DNA of 64,000 nt from Prochilodus magdalenae. Lineage: Eukaryota; Chordata; Actinopteri; Characiformes; Prochilodontidae. The position numbers and the translations under genes were made by a program. Under the pieces are notes generated by a model. The model saw only the letters and a program-made list of their open reading frames with translations, was not told the origin of the DNA and made no database searches. This document shows, one piece after another, positions 16,405 through 26,956 of the stretch. Position 1 is the first letter of the stretch. Every line of letters begins with the position of its first letter. The DNA lies in NCBI GenBank assembly GCA_024036415.1, contig JAMWET010001888.1, forward strand, positions 75,001 through 139,000, read 5' to 3'.

Positions 16405-17010
16405 CTTTATTGATCCCAGAGGGAAATTCAAGGCATCCATTAGCAGGTATACAAACTATACAGAAGTAACAACAGAAGCAAGATAGATTTGTACAAATAG
16501 AGACAATACTATATAAAGTATGAAGGTATAAAAATAGAGTCCTTAGTGTCTGTGTAAAGTGTAAAGTATAGATGGAGGTAATGGTATACCGTTTGCTAAG
16601 CTAAACAGTAATTAAATGCCTGAGCTGTAAACCGTCATTCTGAGTTCATGCTAGGGAAACTTGCCGAGTCAGAATTGTTATCTAGAGGGATTAAAGCGGT
16701 TACATGAAGTGGTTATGATTATAACATCATGTTTTCAGATTTATTCCTACTGTACAATCATCCACATTAACAAATTCACAAGACACATGTAGGTTCACTG
16801 ATGGTTTTGGGTAGTAAATAAAATGGCTGTATCGGTCTTGGGGACATGGTGACCCCTGGTTCCCATAAACAAGTTTCTCTTCAGTATTTCACTTTACATC
16901 CAAACACATTTCGAATGACTCTGTTTGCATCTCAAGAACCACATCATCCAGAATTTTTTGACGGAATGAGAAACTGGTGGAATTCCCCCTGAACGCTTCC
17001 TTACAGACAT
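16140..17010. repeat. Dispersed repeat with GGGGAACTCCACC ends, nested by a LINE tail
   Basis: AAAGGGGAACTCCACCGAC occurs at about 16157 and again in altered form at 16335. An inverse form (CTGGTGGAATTCCCCCTG) occurs near 16975. A related phrase, AAAGGGGAATTCCACC, occurs at 437, and an internal block (GTGACCCCTGGTTCCCA) recurs near 25375. The class is unknown. A (GATA)n/LINE tail (16372-16560) has entered it. Confidence 0.5.
16370..16560 (-). mobile_element. LINE 3'-tail fragment with (GATA)n
   Basis: Nine or so TAGA units precede ACTTTATTGATCCCAGAGGG, the reverse complement of a tail motif (gggatcaataaa) common in fish non-LTR elements. The opposite orientation is seen at 17915-17965 in this same intron. 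Only the 3' end is present, and I cannot name the subfamily with confidence. Confidence 0.5.
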
Positions 17011-17317
17011 CTGATGATTAAACAAAACCTTCTGTTTGCATCTTTGCATGTGTAAATACACTCATGGCGGAGAGGCACATATGGGGGGGTTGTAAAACAA
17101 AATAATCTGCAAAGAAACCCTTATTAACACTTCATGCTGGTTGACGAGTCATTTTGAATAACACATAGTGGCTATCTTTTAGTTGTAGATATCTCCACCT
17201 TTGGTTCCAGTCCATGATCAGTGTAAATATGGGATTTCTACAATGCACCACTTCACACCCATCCTGAAGACTTTGTTTAAATCTTACCCATTCAGTCAAG
17301 GAGGGAAAATGTAATAC

Positions 17318-17835
17318 CACTTAAAAACAGCTCCACTGACCATATAGGAGTACAGACTGTAGTCCATGCATATTCTCTGTATTCTTGTTCTTCAATGGTC
17401 AGGACCCCCATACCACCACAGAGCTGGTATTATGTGGGTGGTGGATCAATCTCAACACTCCTACCTTGCTGGTCTATCTTGTAGATGTACAGTCAGAGAC
17501 GATAACTCATCTGCTACCCAGTTAGTGTTGGTCATCCTCTAGTCCTTGATCAGTGGTCACAGGGCGCTGTTGACTGGATAATTTTGCTTGGTGGACGATT
17601 CTCAGTCCAGCAGCAGTCCTGTGTTTGATCACACCAGTACATTACTGTTACTGCAGTTCTGAGAATGATCCACCACCCTAATAGTACCAGCTCTGTGTTG
17701 GTCCTGTGGGGGTTCCAAACATTAAAACACAGGTGAAAGGGGGTAACGAACTATACTGAGAAACAGATGGACTACAGTCTGTGACTGTAGTACTACAAAG
17801 TGCTCCTATATGGTAAGTACAGCTGATTAAATGTA
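17318..17835. repeat. Long foldback repeat, copy 2
   Basis: Terminal inverted repeats are visible: ACAGCTCCACTGACCATATA at the left and TATATGGTAAGTACAGCTG at the right. Internal phrases (GGTCAGGACCCCCA, TGGTGGACGATTCTCAGTCC, GATCCACCACCC) match copy 1 at 8.0-8.6 kb. The arms can pair over several hundred bases. Confidence 0.65.
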
Positions 17836-17914
17836 TATAGATGTGTATATATAGATCTTATTTATTACTTATATTTTCCTGACAGTTCTGTTCTTTCCTC
17901 TGTGCCGCTGTAAC

Positions 17915-17965
17915 ATTGCAAATTTCCCCAGTGTGGGATCAATAAAGGATGATCTTATCTTAAAA
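17915..17965 (+). mobile_element. LINE 3'-tail fragment, sense orientation
   Basis: The phrase GTGTGGGATCAATAAAGGAT followed by CTTATCTTA is a recognisable fish LINE terminus. It is the complement of the tail at 16.4 kb. Confidence 0.5.
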
Positions 17966-18269
17966 TAGAATAGAGTATAGAAGCAAAGAAGGTTTAATGT
18001 TATGACTAGTAGGTGTATATCCTGAGAATATCTGTTTAATTCCACATATGCCACCATACTTCCACACTGAGTATACTAAGGATACTCTCTCCTTTTGATT
18101 CTTGGTTCAGTGTTTTTTTCCTCAAGCTCTAAGTGTTTTTTTTTTTTTTCTGCCAGTGTGGTTTATTGTTTAGGGTCTGACCCCTCATTCCTGTAAAGCT
18201 GTTTTGTGACATTGTCCTATAAAATGCGACATACAAATTAAATTGTGTTTTCAGTTCTCAGGGAAAATC

Positions 18270-21200
18270 ATGGCCACTCCAGTGTATATGGGTGAGGGCT
18301 CGCAAGTACGTAGAGGCGATCCGTACTTCACCGAGATCATCAGCCAGAGAATGCAAGTGCCAAATCGTCTAAGGGTTGGCCATGGAGGCCTGGCTGAAGA
18401 AAAAGAGCCTGAGGATCTTCTTCCTGTCTACAGCATGCATGTACCAGATAGACTGGCCTTAACAGGTGAGACAAGCAGACAGGAGTGGGTTATAAGTTTG
18501 CTACCTTTAAAATGTGTTTGTTGTCATTTTGGATCAAGACTGATTCATCCTGCAGAAACCAGCGTTTGACAACTGAAGTCGCTCTATTAGCTGTCGATTA
18601 ATTGCTAATTAAATAATTTCTTTCTTGGGCTCATATGCAGACCTTAAAGTAGAAACCTAAGGTGGGGAAATATTACTCTCTGCTGCCCTCTACAGGTGTG
18701 TTTAGGACAAATCATTGGTATGCCACAACAACAAGCAGCAATGCACTTCTACAGCAGAGGTTTGCACTAATACTAAAACTGATTAAACAAAGATATTAGA
18801 AAAATAGAAAACAGCAGAGGTTGATGATAAACTCATGTTTGTGTGGTCATTCGGACCGAATAAAAAATGCCAACTTGTATTTGCGCTAGGATGTAGGTAT
18901 AAGCGAGCTAGCTGTGTTTGTCTTGTATGTAATCTGCATTGTAGCTTTGAGTAACTGTTTGTTTGTGGTCTTGCAGCATTGCTGTACTGCACTCTAAGTA
19001 ATTCAGTTTTATTCCAAGGACTTTTATGTTGAAGAGGCTGAATGTTGGTGGGTTTTGCTAGTGAGATGAGGCCAGGTGTGAGTGCGCCTGTTGTCCTTTG
19101 CTATGTTCTTTGAGGGTGTGGAAATAAATCAGAGCATGGACCAGACCTGTGACTCTGAATTTGTTGACCAAATCGCCTAGTTTACAGGCCTTGCATGTTC
19201 ATTTGTTTTTAGAGGAGTGGCTTTAACAGGAGGCCCGAAACTAGTTTACACTTCTACAAAGCTATCGTTATTTTTCAAGTTATTGCTAACACTATTGAAG
19301 ATGATGAAGGATTTTGGTTAAATATAAACAGTAAAGCAACTATTAAAATATTATTCTCACATTTAACCACAATTCTACCAGACTTAAATTTTAATTGTAC
19401 CTGTTGCTGCTGTTGGGACAAAACCTTGTATCTCCATTTTTGTTTTTCTTTTTTTGGCATGGTTTGAAATTAGCAGCTGTTCTTTATATTGTGTTCACTC
19501 CTTTATAAACAGACAATATAAATGGTGCAAAACTACTTGTAAAATGTAATTTCTCTCCTATTTTCAATTAAAAGTTAAAAAAATTAATTGTCATGTAACG
19601 TTACCTTTTTGGAGTTTAAGGTTTTGTTCCAACAGCAGTTATATACACTGAAGATTAAATCTGGGTTCATTTGTTTTACGTTCAGATTTGACTGCATGCT
19701 TAAATAACAGTTAATAAGTAAATAAGAGTCACTTTTATTGTGAGTTAAATGCATGATTCCTAAATGTACAAATGTGGAAAATAATTACGATCGAGTGATT
19801 ATGTAGTATTCGTGACAGACCTGGTTATTAAATTGCTTTGTTGAAAAGTCAGAGATTCACATCTATTGTTTTTATGGTTGACAGATGCTCCTGACCTCAG
19901 TCCACGGCCCCTCTTCTCCAAGCATAGTGCCTCGTCAATGTGGGATCTGCAGCGTGGAACCTGGGATAAGGAGGCAGGCACACGAGAGTCCGTACAGGTA
20001 ATCTGCCTTAGCAAATATTAGCAGCTCTCCCTTTATCTCCACTTTGTCTTAATTCAAGTCTCTAGGGTCAGTGACACAACCGACCCTTCTAAGATAACGA
20101 TTCTTTTGTTGCTGCTTTGTAATTTAGAGGGAAGAATGTCTGGAGACAATAACCTGCTAATGTGGGTCTGATAAGCATTGTGTATAATGCTGATGGTATT
20201 TACTGGCAGTTGTTTGTCTACTCGTTATCCATTGTTTTCCAGGTCTAAGATGAGGCCTCATTGTTTAGACCAGGTGTCAGACCAGTAGACCCTGTACTGT
20301 AATACTGTATTGTAAAAGAGAGACTGTAGCTTGTTTTAACAGTCTGCTGTATTATCTACAGAGTCCACTACGCAGATCGTATAGTGACCAGACGTTTGGT
20401 AGAACCCCACCTGGAACCCCAACAAACTCCAAACAAGCACTACATTCTCCTTCTGTGTGAGTAAGCTCATTTTAGCAGACATCCTGTTGGAGCAACCCCC
20501 TAACAAGCTTCTAAAATGTTTTAGTTCAAATCTGTGTAGTGCTATTGGTGGATCTTTGAGTTGACAGACTGTTAGGGGGATAATGATCACCAGGTAAACT
20601 GAAGTGTAGAGCTCAATACAAGAGTAGCATAGGTTTCACAGTTAGTGGGCCTTAATAATTGTAAAGCTACCAGCAGATGGTGCAACTCAACCCCTCTTAC
20701 TAGAGTTTTGGCCTTTTTTTATTACTCAGTTCTATTATTTAGTTATTTATTTTGGTTTTCAGTGTAGTTTCAGTTAGTTTTAACATGTGTATGGTTTAGT
20801 GTCAAATTTGTTAGGTTTAAATTTTATGAGGTTTTTTTTTTTTATTTACGTCTTTAGTTTTTGGCAAGAAATTCCAGATTAGACTGACTGTTTTCTTTAT
20901 TACTGATTTTAACAGTGCTAAAATAGTATAACAGTAGACTATGCTCAGTCAGTTTGCAAGCCTTACTCAGTCGTGGAAGACGTACATCTCTTCAATACAA
21001 TATTTAGTGTCTTTTTAGTATCATACTTGGGGATACACTGACCATCAGTTCTCTAGCTCTTTTCATATTGACGATTCAATAATTGGATTTGATTATTTTC
21101 TGTCCGTTGTAGCAATAAACTGGGAGCTTATATCATCTGTAGAAATGTCTACCTGTGTTGGTGCAGGGGTGGTATGACTGGGTGTTAAAAGTCAGTATGG

Positions 21201-24200
21201 TTCCAACAAGTTCTACAGAGTAAAATTCCATGTTATTCAGTACCAAATTTTTAATAAGTAGTTGGACTTATCAGAGATAATAGGGCACTGTAAAACTAGT
21301 AAAGATTGTAGTGACCATAGTGGTTTAATGTTATGATTGTTAGCTTTTGTGATTGTCAATGCATGAGAGTTTTCTTAAAATTTCCATACCATGGAGACAG
21401 TAATAAATAACAACAGTTTAATTATTACTACAAAATAAGGGGTAAAGTAAGTTTTCAACCCTTTTAGTAGGTAACTAGGGGCATGACTTCACATGCTACA
21501 GATAAAATGTGGAATTTTAGTCATAGCATAGATTCTGTAATAAATGTAAAATGTTATATTACATAATTCAGTAATGTATTCTTACATTAATTCAGGTCAT
21601 TGATTCAGGTATTTTCCATAGCAGCAGGTTTATAGATTTGTTCTGAATATCCTATCGTCATGTTAAAGCGACATATGCATTAGTTAGTTGTTACTATCAG
21701 GACACAATAAAAGTATAGTTTGAAACTAACCATTCTAGGTGTAGTAGTTGTGATTGAGCAGAGAGATCACCAGAGCCTGAGTTGAGCCCCTGTGTGAGTG
21801 TTTGTGTAGTATTATGTCTGTGTTTGTTAATCCCGCTTCTTGGGGATTCACTGCCCTGCACAGTTCAGGTATTCACCCAAAACATCTGACCCGGCTTACC
21901 AGCTGATTATCATGAGCTGCTGCAGGGAATAGCTGAAACTCTGTAGTGTTGTGGCACCTCAAAGCAAGTTCAGTTAAAAGAAGGTATGTTGTTGTGGTTT
22001 TAAATAACAGTGGTACTCCTCTTGTTTGTCCCGCTCTCGGCCTGCCTTCAGTAGGCGCCGTGCCAGAAGGGCGCCCCCTGTAGACCCAGACCCACCCCTG
22101 CCTGAGCCCCTGCAGTTCCCCAACGGCCCACCCAGCCTACTCTCCCCACAGAGCATGCTGCAGGCGGCCAGGCAGCTGGGCCAGCAGGCATCAAAGAAAA
22201 TCCTTCAGACTGTCACCCAAAAATACTCGTCCAGGTGAAATGTCCCCAGATCCCACCCTTTTCTAAGCTCCACCTTCACTTAAGCCACACCCCCACTGAC
22301 TGCCATGGCTGCTAACGAATGGGTTGATTGGCTTGTTTTGGTCCCCCCCATTTTAATGACTAACATATGCTTGGATGGTACAGCTTGAGCAATAACCACC
22401 AAAAGTAATCAGTCAAGCTATATGTGTGGCATCATTGCTGGGGAACCTGAAGCCTCATGAACCCTGTTTGTGCTTTTTGAGCTTGTCCCTGTTTGGAGGC
22501 TGCTAATGCTTCTGCCTGCTGTGCTCTTCATCGCTTGCTCTGGTTTAATTAGTTCACTGCTTTTGCTTTGCACATGGACTCTGTGTTGCTTGGTTAGTAG
22601 CAAACCTGTTGCGGTGCTTGCTAGAGCTTGTAGATCACGCTTGTGACTGCCCTGAAATAGGCTCTAGTTCATGGTGAGTTCAGTGAACGCCCATTCCTGT
22701 GGGCCCTGGTCTGTTTTTTTGTGTTTGAAGGTTCGGTTTCCCAGAAAACCCTCCACCTCAGCCAGTCGAGGTCCACACTGATCAGACCAGGAAAAGGTGA
22801 AGGAGGCTTTTGGTTCTGTTTGTTGATACTTGAGTAGTTTGGAGAAGTTTGCATGTTGTCATTGGGTTTTAATAAGGAAATTGACAAAGACATGTTTGAT
22901 GTCTGAAATTTGCTTCTTTATCTGTGAGTAGTTTCTGATGGTGATAAGAAATAAAGGGGCCAATAAAACCACCAGTTTGGACCATTGTCACAGTGTCATA
23001 TTACATTTTGCAGTACCGTCCACCTGTTCTCTATAAATATGGACAAAGTATTTTGGATTATACAGGTTTAACAATGATGCCCTGTTGAATAATTAAGTTA
23101 CCAAAGTCTCTTTGCCACAGCAGAAGATAAATCTGTAATTAATGGTTTTGTTTTGTCTGTTAATGTATTTATTTAGTTAGTTAGCTGCAGCATAGAGAGA
23201 TCCAACTAAGTTACTAAAAGATGCATTTTGTTTATCTGCATTATTTTCCCTGATATATGTATGGACATGTTTTGAAATTAGCATCTTGTCTGTGGCCCGA
23301 ATTTGTGTCCATGCTTTTTCCAATTTATGGACTCATAGATTCAGTGCGAAACTAAAGTAGTAACTTTCAAACACCAAACATGTCTTGACTGAATGTATTT
23401 ATTTATTTATTTATTTATTTAAAATAAATAAATACAATAAATTGCTTTGAACCGGTTATTGCCTCTTATTGCCCGTTGTACTGGCAGCTACCTTTGCACT
23501 ATGATCAGCCGTCTCTTGTGGCTGTGATATTATCTCCATGTGTGGTGTGTGTGGTCTGCTACTCGTGAAAGGAAGTTGAATTAGAGCAGCACAGGTGGAG
23601 AAGTTCTGTTCTGAACTGAAGTGTGCCTGTTGCTGTTTGATCATTGTAGCGCCATGCAGGAGTCCTGGCTCGGTCCTGAGGAGGAGACAGGAACTGCAGT
23701 TGAATTCATTGTGCTTCGCAGACAGGTGAGTTCGAACAGGCTTACCTGGGATGTTCTGATCATCTCTGTCGAACAAAAACCTTATTTACACTTTCATCCA
23801 GAGCAACCTTAAAGGTTCTTGGTATTACAGGCAGGCCAATGTAAAATATTACCCACAGCACAGTCACCCAGAGCGGGAATTAAACCCCAGTTTTCCACAT
23901 TGGGTTCTGGCAGGTAGTCTGTTATCCATTATGCCACACGTGGTGAAATGTTAGAACACATGAATGGACCTACAGAAACTGACATTTAAAATTCTGCTTA
24001 CTTTAATTATAAGTCCTTTTCCTGTTTTATCCTGACAGCAGAATTATAAAGCACTAATGTTGATCCATTGATGCCCTGCCTGCCAAAAGTGTCCTCAGGT
24101 TAATTTAGAGGAAAGCAGGAACACTTGTGTAAATATTGTGCCACTGTTTTTGACAGTGCTACCTAAGGATAAAATACAAAATGCCCTCATTACAAACTTT

Positions 24201-24977
24201 TCTGCTGTTTAAAACTCCTCTGGACCAAAAGATTTTCACTATGTACATTTAATAAAAGTTTGAAAAAGAAAACTGTTAAGTCTGTATTTATGCAAAACCT
24301 GTTCTTCATACCAAGGAAGCTGAGATAAAATAGAAGATAGCTGATGTTAACGTTAACAGTCTTTTCCAGTTTTTGTTACATAAAGTGGTGATTCAATTAA
24401 ACTGGTCTTAAATGTCTTCTTTGGTTAGAAACCAGATAAACAAGTCTGTTTGAGATTACTCATGAACAATGCTAATCAGTGACTATCAGATTCCATTACG
24501 CCTCGTCGCTCCAGTTCCAAAATTCAGACACTAAACGTGCCATGGCTGATCCCATACATTAGGCTAAGAGTACATTTGTGAAAATCAAGCATTTACTGAG
24601 GTACAGAAATGTCCTGAAAACTTCAGAGGAGCTGTGTTGTACAATAGTTCGTCTCAGCCATTGTTTATGGAAAGAGAGAGTAAGGTTTATTTTTACTTTT
24701 GTGATTCACAAAGTAACCAGAAGGGGGTGCTACATCCTAGACTACCACTGACGGCAGTAGCCAAAAAATGAACTTGTCAGCACGCATGCCTTCAACCCAC
24801 TCTGAATGTTCTTTAATGCCCACTCTCCTCGTGTTGCTCTGGCAGGTGGTGAAGATGAGCAGGAGGATAGCGGGGCTGGAGAGGCAGAATGCTGAACGTA
24901 GGCAGAATGAACTAGTGCTGTTCTCTCTGCTGCTGTCTGCCTGCCTGCTTAACGGCTGGCTGTGGATGAGGAGATGA
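18270..24977 (+). CDS. mff-like: Mitochondrial fission factor (MFF/FATE1/Tango11) family protein, 6 coding exons
   Basis: The coding exons are 18270-18465, 19885-19997, 20362-20456, 22052-22234, 23650-23725 and 24846-24977. All phases match, giving 264 residues. Residues 24-36 (ISQRMQVPNRLRV) and 55-64 (SMHVPDRLAL) are the paired N-terminal motifs that in MFF recruit the GTPase Drp1. Residues 104-116 include LRRSYSDQTF. Residues 214-243 form a coiled coil beginning FIVLRRQ. Residues 244-264 are a tail anchor ending in LNGWLWMRR, the family signature. Family knowledge: MFF sits in the outer mitochondrial and peroxisomal membranes by its C-terminus and recruits Drp1 for division. The gene lies beside prrg3 as FATE1 does in human, so it may be the fish FATE1 counterpart rather than the MFF orthologue. 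FATE1 itself is short and lacks the N-terminal repeats. Exon 4 starts at 22052; an AG at 22010 is out of phase. Confidence 0.88.
23396..23425 (+). repeat. (ATTT)n microsatellite
   Basis: About six perfect ATTT units are followed by complementary AAATAAATAAATA, forming a short AT hairpin within an intron. Confidence 0.8.
23790..23942 (-). mobile_element. tRNA-derived SINE, antisense
   Basis: On the minus strand, the head contains an A-box-like TGGATAACAGACTACC followed by a B-box-like GGTTTAATTCCCGCTC. The body then reads TGTGCTGTGGGTAATATTTT. This order and spacing are those of a tRNA-headed SINE. It is a different family from the 35.2-kb SINE. Confidence 0.6.
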
Positions 24978-26950
24978 CCCTGCAGACCTCTGGCCGATCA
25001 ACTCCATTTCTCCATATCCTCTCCAACAGGGCTCAGGCAAGCGGCCCTGCTACTAATCCATGCACTTATACCCTACACTACATAGGATTGCACTGTAATG
25101 CGAGGGAGGTTGAGTCAAGATGAACCAGGGTTGCATAAGGATGAGTTAAGCCTTTTCTGTCAATAACCACTACGCAAACATTACTTTGGGGAAAATTACA
25201 AGTATTTACAACTTTCCACTCTGACACTCAGAAGCATCCATATCCAATTGAAAAGTTATGAAGGGGATTTCCACACGTTTCTGCATAATTCTCTCACTGA
25301 CGTAAGTAATTACCGTGGTTTGAAGAGAATATTTAATAGCTCTGATTTCTTTGCAGTTAGGGTGATGTGAACCAGGGGTCACAATGTCTACAACACAAAT
25401 ATAGACATTTTAATTCACTATCCAAAACCACCACTGAACCTAAATAAGTTTGATACGTCAGGGTTTCACTACCGCTGGTGGATCACAGGTGGTCCTCGAG
25501 CCAGCAGTTAGGGAGGCCAGTGAATTGTAGAGGGGGCTTTGTCTTAAAAATTGGTGAAAAAAAAGAATTGACTTAACATTGAAAAAGGAAATAAAAACTG
25601 GTAGAAGTGTTAATTGTAAATACAGGTCGACACACTAAGGCAGGTTTGTCAGTTGTTTGCACCACCATTCTGCTCCATTACTGGTATAAAACAAGCTTGC
25701 CTTAGCCTAATCTGTTAATAGTTCATGTTCAGTGATTTACATCAGATATTGCAGTTTTGGCACCCAAACACAGCTATAGTGAAAATTCCTGCAAAATTAT
25801 ATTTTTAAATAAAAAAAATGATCATGTGGCCCCTTCATGCTTTGTAAGAATAAATAGGTGGGCCAAATGTTGAATTCCCTATTATATGGAATATGGATAA
25901 TGTTAAATTAAATTTAGGGTACGGCTTTGTATGGCTTACCTAAACAAAATACCATATCTGCAGTGAATAGTTTTTCTGTGAAACGTCTGGTTCCCAAAAC
26001 CACCACTGTGAAGAATACTAATTCCAGTTTCTGTAGTTACCACATCAGACTACTCTGAATGACTTTTACGTCATTACTGTTTAATTACAGAGGAATTTTT
26101 TTTAAAAAATGAAGAATTGTTCACTAATCCCATGCAATATGAATGTGGCTTATTCTGACAAAACAGGCTAGACAGTGAATGTAACGATCGATTTATTTTG
26201 TATTCAACTCTGAATCTTTCAGATCCTGTATAAATCAGTCTACACGGTCGATTCACATTATTATGACCAGAGTAATTTAATATCAAGAGTAACTGCCATG
26301 TGCAGCACAGAGAGCTCAACGATCAAAGTGGTCCCACAGATGCTCAGTTGGGTTCAAGTCTAGGGAATTCCAAAAAATGTTAAGACATTTCTGGCCATGT
26401 GAGTTCCAGCATTGTCTTACTTGAAGATTCCATCCGCCCCAGGGAAGACCGTCTGCAGGTGCCTGATCTGCAAAGAAGGATTCATACCCAAATCAATTGA
26501 GTGCCTTCCACATGGATGAGTGTGCCCAAAGAGCACCACGAAAACGATTTCCTTCACGAGCTACGCACTGCTAACATCGATAGTGGGAAGTGGTCATAAT
26601 AATGTGACTCAACAGTGTGTAATTTCTGAAATGTAGCGGGGCACTACAATATATCATTTACCTGTTTTATTAAAATGTGACTATGATGCAGCACTTGATA
26701 AGGACATTTGTATCTTGCCAGTTTGATTCTTTTTGAGAGACTACACTAATGCTTTTATATCCATGCATGAAGTTTACCTTTTTTATTTCAGCTTGTTGGG
26801 ACTGTGTTTATGTAATTTAGCCTATTTAGTGGGAAGATGCTGTCTTGGACATTGTTGCATGCCATCCTTCCAAGTACATGCAAAAGCTGTATGCAGACAG
26901 AGTACAACAAAACAAGAAATTGCTCAGTATATTTATTTATTGAAAAATTA
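24978..26950 (+). terminator. mff-like: 3' flank/3' UTR of the mff-like gene
   Basis: AATAAA-type signals occur at several points (near 25587, 25809 and 26951), and none can be chosen from sequence alone. The region also contains a copy of the block shared with 16.8 kb (ACCAGGGGTCACAATG near 25375) and the TIR element at 26241. No ORF of note was found. Confidence 0.35.
26241..26620. mobile_element. Tc1-type TIR element, deleted copy 1
   Basis: The left end TACACGGTCGATTCACATTATTATGACCA (positions 26241-26269) and the right end at 26590-26620 are inverted copies. The interior shares phrases (GATTCCATCCGCCCCAGGGA, GCCTTCCACATGGATGAGTG) with the 50.2-kb element, which in reverse encode a Tc1-like transposase segment. 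The copy is 380 bases long and non-autonomous. Confidence 0.7.
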
Positions 26951-26956
26951 AATAAA

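Larger units (their letters stand above)
15346..18254 (+). other. mff-like: Noncoding exon 1 and first intron of the mff-like gene
   Basis: No coding exon is found. The stretch contains a repeat with phrases like AAAGGGGAACTCCACCGACT at 16155 and 16337 and an inverted counterpart near 16975, a (GATA)n-led LINE-like tail, a foldback repeat, and a second LINE-like tail in the other orientation. Confidence 0.55.
18466..24845 (+). other. mff-like: Introns of the mff-like gene
   Basis: Five introns (18466-19884, 19998-20361, 20457-22051, 22235-23649 and 23726-24845) are mostly AT-rich and appear unique. Recognised inserts are the (ATTT)n run at 23396-23425 and a tRNA-derived SINE at 23790-23942. 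No alternative exon was identified, although MFF genes are known for them. Confidence 0.55.

Noticed and set aside
22010..22051. Alternative upstream start of mff-like exon 4 at the ATAACAG acceptor
   Set aside because: Using it after the GT|GTGAGT donor of exon 3 breaks the frame. The 22051 acceptor has the better pyrimidine tract and correct phase.
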